The notes beneath the pieces were generated by a model. It was not told the origin of the DNA, searched no databases, and saw only the letters and a program-made list of their open reading frames with translations. Shown here in pieces: positions 56,235 through 64,000 of a DNA stretch of 64,000 nt (the first letter of the stretch is position 1; each line of letters starts with the position of its first letter). Made by a program: the position numbers and the translations under genes. The stretch lies in NCBI GenBank assembly GCA_018398575.1, contig JAGTXZ010000003.1, forward strand, positions 1,054,001 to 1,118,000, in the 5' to 3' direction. This stretch comes from Ampelomyces quisqualis (lineage: Eukaryota; Ascomycota; Dothideomycetes; Pleosporales; Phaeosphaeriaceae).

Positions 56235-59200
56235 CCTAGGAGCCTTTCTCTAAGACAACTCTGTATTAACTATTACAACCTAGCAACAGAGTGCTAAAGT
56301 AAGAAAGATAGACACTAAGAAACCCTCTTAGCCTAGAGCTAGACCTGTACCTTTACTAAATCCTACCTCTGCCTAAATAGAGGTTAATTAATTACAACAA
56401 GAACTAAAACAGGCGTTAGTAGAGATTAATTCCCTTAAGGAAGGACTAACTTGTTTAGTAGGACTAGATAAGCTCCTGCCTACTACTAAAACCCTCTAGA
56501 ACTTTTCTACACCCTGCTGTTTATCTAACAGCTCTACATCTAAGTACTTATATTGCTATAAAGGCTCTTGCCAACTTTAACAATCTAAGAAAACGCCTAA
56601 TATAGACAATCTTAGTAATAGAAAAGATCCTACCTTCTACTAATAGCAGGCCTCTATCTAAGATTAACTTAAAATCAACTTAGATTACTATTAGACTAAA
56701 AGACAACACATAGCCTTAGTATAGGGCTACACTACAAGATTAGCCAAGAGCTATCTTAAGCTACAATATTTATTAGATACTAATTAAGAGCAATTCTAGA
56801 ACGCTAAGCAAATAGTTAAGCTACTTAAGTCTTACTTTATTACAGGTAATAAGGTTGCCAAAAGCTATGCAGCGTTTGATTAATTGCAAATAACAAAGGA
56901 GGAAACGTTCTTCTTATTTAAAGCTAGGTTTCTAAGTTCTGTAGTTAAGGGACAAGTACCCCCTTTAGAGTGGTTTTACTACTTATAGACAAAAATTACG
57001 CTAGGACTATAAGCCCCTAACCTAGGATTTAGGCACTAATAGAAGAACTTATTTGATTAGATAGTAGAACACCTTACTACATACAATATAGAGTAGAAGA
57101 ACAACCCTATACTAAGTATAATACTAGTTGCTGCTAAATTGCTAATTAGGTAAGCCTTGTAAACTAATTTAGAGCTAAATTAGACTACTACTGCAAGCGC
57201 CCTAATACATTCTGCGCTAGCCTATTAATCTATAACAGTGCATCTTCCTATAAAGACCTCTAAGCTAGAATAATAGAAGACCCTTAGTAGTTGTTATAAT
57301 TGTAGTAAGCTAGAATACTACTCTAGTAACTGCACAAAACTGTATGTGCGTTAGATTAAAGCTGTAGAAGTAGATAAGTTTAAAGATGCTTAAGAGCAAC
57401 CTAACTAGGAGGTGTATTGTATAGGAAATAGAAGCGCCTAAAAAAACACTCCTCTTTAGGCCTAAGCTGTTACAATCTATTCTACCTTAACCTTTCTTAT
57501 TTGTTTTGCAGTCTCTATTTCCTTATACCTACGCTTCTCTATAACTAGGGTATTAGTTTACGCCTTAATACTCTTGTTAACACTAGTACTTAAAGTTTTC
57601 TATTTTTGAATTTACAAATTGTTTTATCTGTTTTTAAAGCTTTACATTAACCTATCTAGAAGCTCCTCTTTTAGGTTTAGGTGCGCAGCTTTAAGGATTA
57701 GATTACTTCTACAGTTACTTAATATATTTAACTACACTTAAATATTAATAGCTAAAAGATTTTAAACTGTCTATTTCTTATCCTTAATCTTAGGTCTTAG
57801 GATTGTATACTTAGCCTCTAATAGTTAAGACAATTTAAGATTTAATTAGACACAGATAGGTTACAGTTTATTTAGCTATCCAAGTACCTCTGTTCCTACA
57901 ATCCTTTACCCTCTATTTCTACTATTCTACATTAAGCTATAGTGCTAGCTACTGTCTATCTTAATGTGCAACAACGCAACGCCTTATAGAAGAAAGAAGA
58001 CTATTAAATCTAAAACAGTCTTTACTGTTTCTCTTCTTCTATTTATTGTATTAAGGGATGCTTAAAGCTCTTATTAGCCTAAAAAATCTTAGAGATTTCT
58101 TATACCCTAACTAAGCAAAACTACTTGGAGTCTAAACCTCCTCTAAGCAGTTGCATAGCTCTTATTTCTGCCAACGCATTTTACTTTATTATAAAGAAGC
58201 CCTAGAACAAGTTCTTTATAACAAGCCTCTATAAGATTAACAGGATCCTTGCCTTTAAGGACAACGCAGACAATTAAAGCTAATTAGATAAGAGATTACC
58301 TGCCTATTACTACTAGTATTAGAATGTATTTAGTAAGTTAGTAGCTAATTAATTACCTTCTTATTATCTGTACAATTACAAGATTGTTTTTAAAAAACTA
58401 TTACTAAATACATTTAGTCTCTTGTACAAGCAGAATTAGAAGGAGCTTAAAGCTACTAAGGCCTACGTCTAGGAGCACCTTTAGAAGAGTTTTATTAAGG
58501 CTAGCCAAAGTCCTTTTACTTTACCTATTCTCTGTGTACACAAACCAAATAGAGATATACGCATCTATGTAGACTACTAGAAGATTAACACCCTTACGCG
58601 CAAAGACGTCTATCTAATCTCTTGTATTAATAAGCTGCTATTACGCCCTTCTAAAGCTAAGATCTTTACTAAGTTTAATATCTAGGCTGCCTTTAACAAA
58701 ATTTGTATAGATCTTAACTCTAAAGAGTATACTACCTTTTAGACCTATTATAGTACATACAAGTGTAAGGTTCTCTCTTTTAGCTTATGCAATAGGCTAG
58801 CAACGTATTAGCACTATATAAACAATATACTAATTAATTATCTTAATAATTTCTGTATTGCGTATCTTAATAACATTCTAATCTACTTAGAGGATATAAA
58901 CGTATATTAGAAACACGTCTAAAAGGTTCTAGAGCGCCTACGCACTACAGGACTCTAAGTAGACATCTAAAAGAGTAAATTCTATATAACCTACACAAAG
59001 TATCTAGGTTACGTTTTAACAAACTAGGGCACTAAAGTTAACTCTAATAAGGTAGAAGTACTCTAAAACTAGGCTAAACCTACTATAGTTACTAGCGTTA
59101 AGTTATTTCTTAGTTTTGCTAGTTTCTATTAATAATTTATTAAAGATTTCTTTTGTGTAGCTAAACTAATTATAAAGCTTTAAAGTCCTGCTACACTATT

Positions 59201-62200
59201 TGAATAGGCTATAGACTGCTAACAGGCTTTTAATTAGATTAAAGCCTTACTCCTAGCTATTCCTACGCTATCTTATTTCTATCTCAAGTATAATATAAAG
59301 TTAGAAACTAACGCGTTAGATAGAGTAATAGCAGGAGTACTCTCTTAGAAGCACCTAGACAACAAGTAGTATCCTATAGCCTTCTATAGTTACGCCCTAT
59401 CTAGGGCTAAGCTTAATTAGAAAATATACAACAAAGAACTTTTTACTATTCTAAAAGCGTTTAAGAAGTAGAGAGCTAAACTTACCTCTATATAGAGTTA
59501 AATCTAGGTGTATTTAGATTACTGCTCCTTAAAATACTTTATAACTACTAAGGTTCTTAATACACGTTAAGCACAATAGGCAGAGATTATTACCTCTTTT
59601 AATTTCTGCATTAAGTACACGCCTAGCAAGCTTAATAAGCAAGCTAATATCCTAAGCTAAAGGGAACAAGACGTTAGTAAGGTTAAGGCTGCCTAACAAG
59701 ACAATAGATCCTGTATACTTCTAGGACCTAAACGCCTAAACCCTCTTGTTAACTCTAAACTAGCTTAGAACTACGTCTATAACTAGCTAGAGGTTAATGT
59801 TTTAGCTATTTTAGTCTAATCTATTAGTACCCCTCTAAACCTTAACTTGTTAGAACTAATTAAAGCCCTACTAGCAGAGAATTGCTATTTCTTTAAAGAA
59901 GAGCGTCTTAAGCTACTACAGCTGTATTATATCTAAGAAGAACTACTACTTTATTACTTACACCTTTGTGTACCTAGAGATTCTCTCTTGTGTACCTAAC
60001 TAATTAGAGAGGCTTACAATTAGGTATCTACTACTTATCTAAGCGCTATAAAGACATATTAGCTTCTATCTTAGTAGTATTATTAGAAAGGTATAAAGGC
60101 TATATACAAACGCTATGTACAAAACTGCGTTACCTGTTAAAGATTCTATCTAAGACAGCTCTAATCCTAAGGTTTCCTTTATCTGTTACTAATTCCTAGT
60201 TAGCCTATGCAGTATCTGTGTATAGATTTTAAGACCTTCCTCAAAGACTATTATAGCTATCATTAGATTATAGTAATTATTAATTGTCTATCTAAGTAAG
60301 CTGTTTCTATTCCTTGCTACAAAACAATTAACGCTTAAGAAATAGCTTACTTGTTTATCTAATAGGTATACTAATTTAGCTACACGCCTAAAAGCATAGT
60401 GTCTAACTGCAGACTCTAGTTTGTTTCCTAATTCTAGTTTAAATTCTGCAAGACTCTAGGCGTGCAACTTAAGCTTTCTACAGCCTACTATAAATAAACT
60501 AATAAATAAACTAAGATTATAAACAAGTATATTAATTAACAATTAAGGCCTTTTGTATCTTATTACTAGGACAACTAGAGTAACCTCTTGCTAATAATTA
60601 ATTAAGCCTAAGCTACGCTGCTACACTCCGCGATTAGTATAGCGCTATACTAGCTCTTGTTTAGATCTAAACTACAACAGAGCTAGGATTAGTTATTATC
60701 CCCTTTAAAACATAAAGATGTAAACGTTAAGGATGCCTTAAGCTTAGCTACCTGCATGCATAAAGCCTAGCGCACAGCTAAGAACAATATAGAGAAGGCG
60801 CAGAAACAGATAGCTACAGAGGTAAACAAACACTATTAACCTGTTAATTAGGTAGTAGGTAACAAGGTTTACCTCTTAACCTAAAACCTAGCTGTTACCT
60901 GCCTAAGTTACAAACTTGCTGAATTGTAAAAAGGCTTCTTTAAAGTTCTAGAACAAATTAGCTATTTATTCTAACTAAAGCTACCTAAAGGCTCTAAGAT
61001 CTATAACGTGTTTGCTCTAGACGTCCTCTATAAGGACCCTAACAACCTCCTGCCTAGTTAGCTAAGCCTAAACCTATCTAGCATCCTAATTTAAGGCGTT
61101 AAAGAATAAGAAGTAGAAGAGATCCTAGCTAGTAAGCTGTGCTGCTCTATCCTAAAGTATTGTGTAAAATAGGTAGGCTATAATCTTAACTCTACCTAGT
61201 ACAATACCTTAAACTTTATAAGCGCCCTATATATGTTACAAGCGTTCTATAAACGCTATTTAAAACAGCTAGGACTTCTACAAGTGTTAGCTAAGTAGAT
61301 TACAGTATAGAAAAAAGAAGTTAAAGATCTTACAGTATTGCAAGACAATTATATTAAGAAGATTAAACTTAATATTGCAACTACTATACTAGTAGATAAC
61401 AGCTATTAACAATAGGAGTCTTACTCTTCTATTAGATCTAATAGCAGACTATTGCTGCTACTAGTAGGACGTTCTTAACTGTTTAAATCCCTAGGTACAG
61501 ACACTAACGTACTACCTAGTTATCTTCTGTTCTAGCCTTGCCTACTGCAAGTACTAGCCTCTTGCGCTACTGCCTCTTGCTCTACTGCTGCCTAAAACGT
61601 TACTGCCTGCGCCTTCTTCTACTCTGCTAACCAATTAGCCCTTAATGCTATTATAACATCTACTAGCTAAGTAACTACACTAGTTAACCTAGCTATACTT
61701 CTTCTAAGCAACCTAACCTCCTTAGCTATTACTTTAACCTCCTTAGCTAGCTTCTCTCTTTAGTAATAAGCGCTAACTAACAAGTTAGCGTTGTTTATGT
61801 TAGCTACCTATACAGTGCTTACTTACACAATAGTAGCTAACTAAAACGCTACCTCTTTAACAGTAGCCTCTTGCTCTAACACTACCTTGTTAGACTTGTC
61901 TCTACCTAAGGCAGTAAACCTGTAGTTAAAGGCCTTAAAGAGGCTATTATACTCTTAGCCTGTATATAGGAGAACTAGGCAACACTTCTTATTTAAGAGT
62001 GTGTAATAAGCACACTTCTTAGACACGTCTAAATAGAATCTAAACTTAATATTAAAATAGCTGTAAGCAAAAGCTCTTGCAGCCTATAAGTAAACAACCT
62101 AATAGGCTAGGGGATAAGCCTTAGAAGAGACAGGAATAGGCATTATGTATATCTGTAAAACAGTTAGCTAGCGATTAAATTAGAAGGGCAGTTAGATAGC

Positions 62201-62468
62201 TATAGGTATACAAACATATAGAGGAAGAGTGTAAAAAAGCAGTATACTAGAGGGCTAGCCTTGTATATATACTTAAAAAAACTTAAGGTAAAGTTAGGAA
62301 CGTTAAACGCGCTAACGCGCTAGTTAAAATAACAATAAACAGCTATATTACGTTATTCTAAAATAAACTTAAAGTAAATAAGAGTTTACAACAATTTAAA
62401 GAGGTATCTAAAACAACACTAATATAGACCTAATTAATAGAGACTATTAATTTTAAGAAGAGAGGTAA
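56235..62468 (+). pseudogene. Gypsy chromovirus-type element, internal copy B, lacking the leader and primer-binding region
   Basis: 6.23 kb, colinear with copy A from 49750 onward: zinc knuckle near 57295-57335, RT about 58540-59060, RNase H and integrase about 59200-60700, chromodomain about 61110-61290, purine tract at 62455-62465. The first about 312 bp present in copy A after the LTR (where a primer-binding site would lie) are missing. Other differences include an 11-12 bp indel near 49850/56340 and a 30-bp indel near 55060/61570, besides many transitions. RIP stops as in copy A. Confidence 0.82.
61400..62143 (-). pseudogene. Antisense accessory ORF of the Gypsy element, copy B
   Basis: Minus-strand frame starting with ATG at 62143 (MPIPVSSKA) and running about 245 codons to near 61400. 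It aligns through its whole length with the frame in copy A: PIPVxxKAYxLAY, FNIKFRFYLDVSKKCAYYTL, LNKKCC, DKSNKVVLEQ, VANINNANLLVSAYY, KEVRLLRRS, QEASTCS. About a dozen stops, each TAG or TAA. Relative to copy A there is one 30-bp insertion near 61570-61600 that keeps the frame. Composition suggests a Cys-containing N-terminal module and a coiled-coil C-terminus. Confidence 0.6.
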
Positions 62469-62767
62469 TGTAACAAGTATATGCAAACACATATTACATC
62501 TAATACCTTATAAAGGCTTAGTAACAGATTATGTAAGAAGCTAGCAGATTAGAATCAAAAGCGCTCTAACAGCGCTCTAACTTAGCTGCTACGCCTACTA
62601 TAAATATAAGCCTATAGCATAGATAGAGGACAAGTTTCTCTTGTCCTTCTATACAAGACCTATAGGTGTATAGCTAATCCAGAATCTCTGATACAATACG
62701 CACTTCTATATGCCTCTAATACGTATCCAATTCAATCCTAATAGCTGTACCTACCTGTGTCGTTATA
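62469..62767 (+). repeat. LTR 3 (right end of the tandem Gypsy structure)
   Basis: 299 bp, starts TGTAA and ends TTATA (TTACA with one C-to-T change). Followed by GTTTT (62768-62772), the right copy of the target duplication. Confidence 0.85.
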
Positions 62768-63336
62768 GTTTTAGAGCGCTTTCTTTTTAACTATAGAGTA
62801 ATCTTTAGTATTCTAGCTTTAAGCAACGTTTCTTTTTCTTAACACAGCATCTTTGTCTACAAGCCTGTTTTAGAGCTACTCTGTTTCTTCTTCTCTCTGT
62901 TATAGTACATCTCTCTACTAAGCTGCAAGAGAAGTAGTTAACGCAGCATCTTTATCTATAAGTACGTTTTAAAGCTACTCTATTTTTTTCTCTCTCTATT
63001 GTAGTGCATCTCTCTGCTAAGCTATAGAAAAAGTAGTTAACGCAGTATTTTTATTTACAAGTACGTTTTAGAGCTACTCTATTTTTTTCTTCCTTTATTA
63101 TAGTACATTCCTCTACTAAGCTGTAAGAAGAGTAGTTAACGCAGCGTCTTTGTCTATAAGCACGTTTTAGAGCTACTCTATTTCTTCCTTCCTCTACTAT
63201 AGTATATCTCTCTACTAAGCTATAAGAAAAGTAGTTAATATAGTATCTTTATCTACAAGTATGTTTTAGAGCTACTTTGTTTCTTCTCTCTCTTGTTATA
63301 GTAAATCCCTCTGCTAAGCTGCAAAGAAAGTAGTAA
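62768..63336 (-). repeat. 99-bp coding minisatellite in element C
   Basis: Units begin (as GTTTTAGAGC or close variants) at 62768, 62867, 62966, 63065, 63164 and 63263: a constant 99-bp period, about 5.7 copies, plus a more diverged unit left of the insertion (49035-49138). Read on the minus strand each unit gives 33 codons with a core DKDAALTTSLAA, then an Arg/Glu-rich part (QREEETE), with Trp and Gln codons turned to stops. The array lies between RNase H and integrase of element C. Confidence 0.8.
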
Positions 63337-64000
63337 GTACTAGATCTTCTTTATCTTTAGTTTCTAAAGCAAAAGTAAATAGTTAAAAAGTCTAAGACTG
63401 TACCTACGCGTCTACTCTTTCTTAGAAAAGATCTTGTTTTTTCTTAGAAAGGGCATCTACTCTGCTGTTAACATTTTTTAGGTAGTATTAAAATCTAACA
63501 TTAAACGTGCTAAAGAACCTTACCTAGCAGATATATCTTTTTGTTAGCAGTTATATAGTAGCAAAGTATTCTAAGTTCTTATAGTCTGTAAGCATAGTAA
63601 AATGCTTTACTCTCTAAAGTTTAGTTCTCTACTACTCTAAGTACTTAACTATAGCTAACAGTTCCTTATTATAGATAGTATAGTTAGCTTCTACAGCTAT
63701 ATTCTTTACTAAGTAGTAAGCTACAACCTAGAGGCGTTTGTCCTTACTGTATTAAGACAGCACTCTTTTAGTTAACTATTCTAAAGCGTTATATTCTACT
63801 ACTATCTCTAGCTCTATATTAAAGTTTACTAAGAATAGTTCTGCTATAAAAGCTTCTTTTAGCTTATTAAAGGACATCTATTGTTTAGGGCCTTAGTAGA
63901 AGGCTACGCCTTTCCTAGTTAGTCTAGTTAGTAAGGTAGCTAGCTTTAAGAAGTTTTTTATAAACTATTAGTAGAAGTTAGTAAAGCTAACAAAACTCTA
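63337..64000 (-). pseudogene. Ty3/Gypsy element C, reverse transcriptase/RNase H part, RIP-mutated, runs off the window
   Basis: On the minus strand from 64000 downward one reads the end of RT (FIKNFLKLATLLTRLTRKG), then RNase H (VVAYYLVKNIAVEANYTIYN, KELLAIVKYLE, HFTMLTDYKNLEYF) and the start of the linker (NVNSRVDALSKK). Stops sit at Trp and Gln codons. It is a different Gypsy family from the tandem A/B structure. Its 5' LTR and gag lie beyond 64000. Confidence 0.78.

Noticed and set aside
62768..63336. 99-bp array as a CRISPR
   Set aside because: No repeat/spacer alternation; the whole unit repeats, it is coding in frame, and the host is a eukaryote.
1..64000. tRNA, rRNA or other structured RNA genes
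   Set aside because: None recognised by eye on either strand; a covariance-model scan would be needed to exclude short ones.

Overview
The window looks like a filamentous ascomycete (Pezizomycotina, most likely Dothideomycetes/Pleosporales). Evidence: many short introns (46-77 nt) with GT/GC-AG ends and CTRAY-type branch points, recognisable fungal gene families (ATG7, Hst2-type sirtuin, GH131, fungal NLR-like NACHT/ankyrin proteins, Zn2Cys6 factor), and a sharp switch at about 43.84 kb into a 20-kb AT-rich block in which no open frame of 60 codons survives. In that block glutamine and tryptophan codons have become stops, which is the mark of repeat-induced point mutation (RIP). The genus call is inference.

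Layout. 1-5.2 kb: mostly empty, with a broken cytochrome P450. 5.2-10.55 kb: conserved housekeeping block: dCMP deaminase (-), divergent from ATG7 (+), which converges on an Hst2-like sirtuin (-). 11.1-16.6 kb: two decayed NLR-like genes (NACHT plus ankyrin), the second ended by a TA-flanked MITE-like element. 17-19.3 kb: decayed 90-bp-repeat frame and a small CRIB-like ORF. 19.4-25.6 kb: a secreted cell-wall-type protein and a 631-aa conserved disordered protein behind a long GC-rich leader. 25.6-31.1 kb: gene-poor stretch with relics.

31.1-43.6 kb: accessory metabolic block: GH131 glucanase, amidase, NCS1 nucleobase/allantoin-type permease, PuuE-like polysaccharide-deacetylase-fold hydrolase and an Old Yellow Enzyme, interleaved with a dead Zn2Cys6 regulator and a dead MFS transporter. 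Uptake, ring opening, amide hydrolysis and reduction would fit catabolism of a cyclic amide or ureide, but the substrate is not known and the permease itself may be damaged by a splice/frame mismatch next to a small MITE.

43.84-64 kb: RIP-mutated repeats. A minus-strand Ty3/Gypsy element (C) runs off the right end. Inside its 99-bp coding minisatellite sits a plus-strand chromodomain Gypsy structure, LTR-internal-LTR-internal-LTR (49139-62767), with three 299-bp LTRs and a single 5-bp target duplication (GTTTT) at the outer ends. Both internal copies carry, between the chromodomain and the 3' LTR, a conserved long frame on the antisense strand that differs by a frame-preserving indel. This antisense accessory gene is the most unusual feature in the window. 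Three GC-AG introns in three different genes are also notable.
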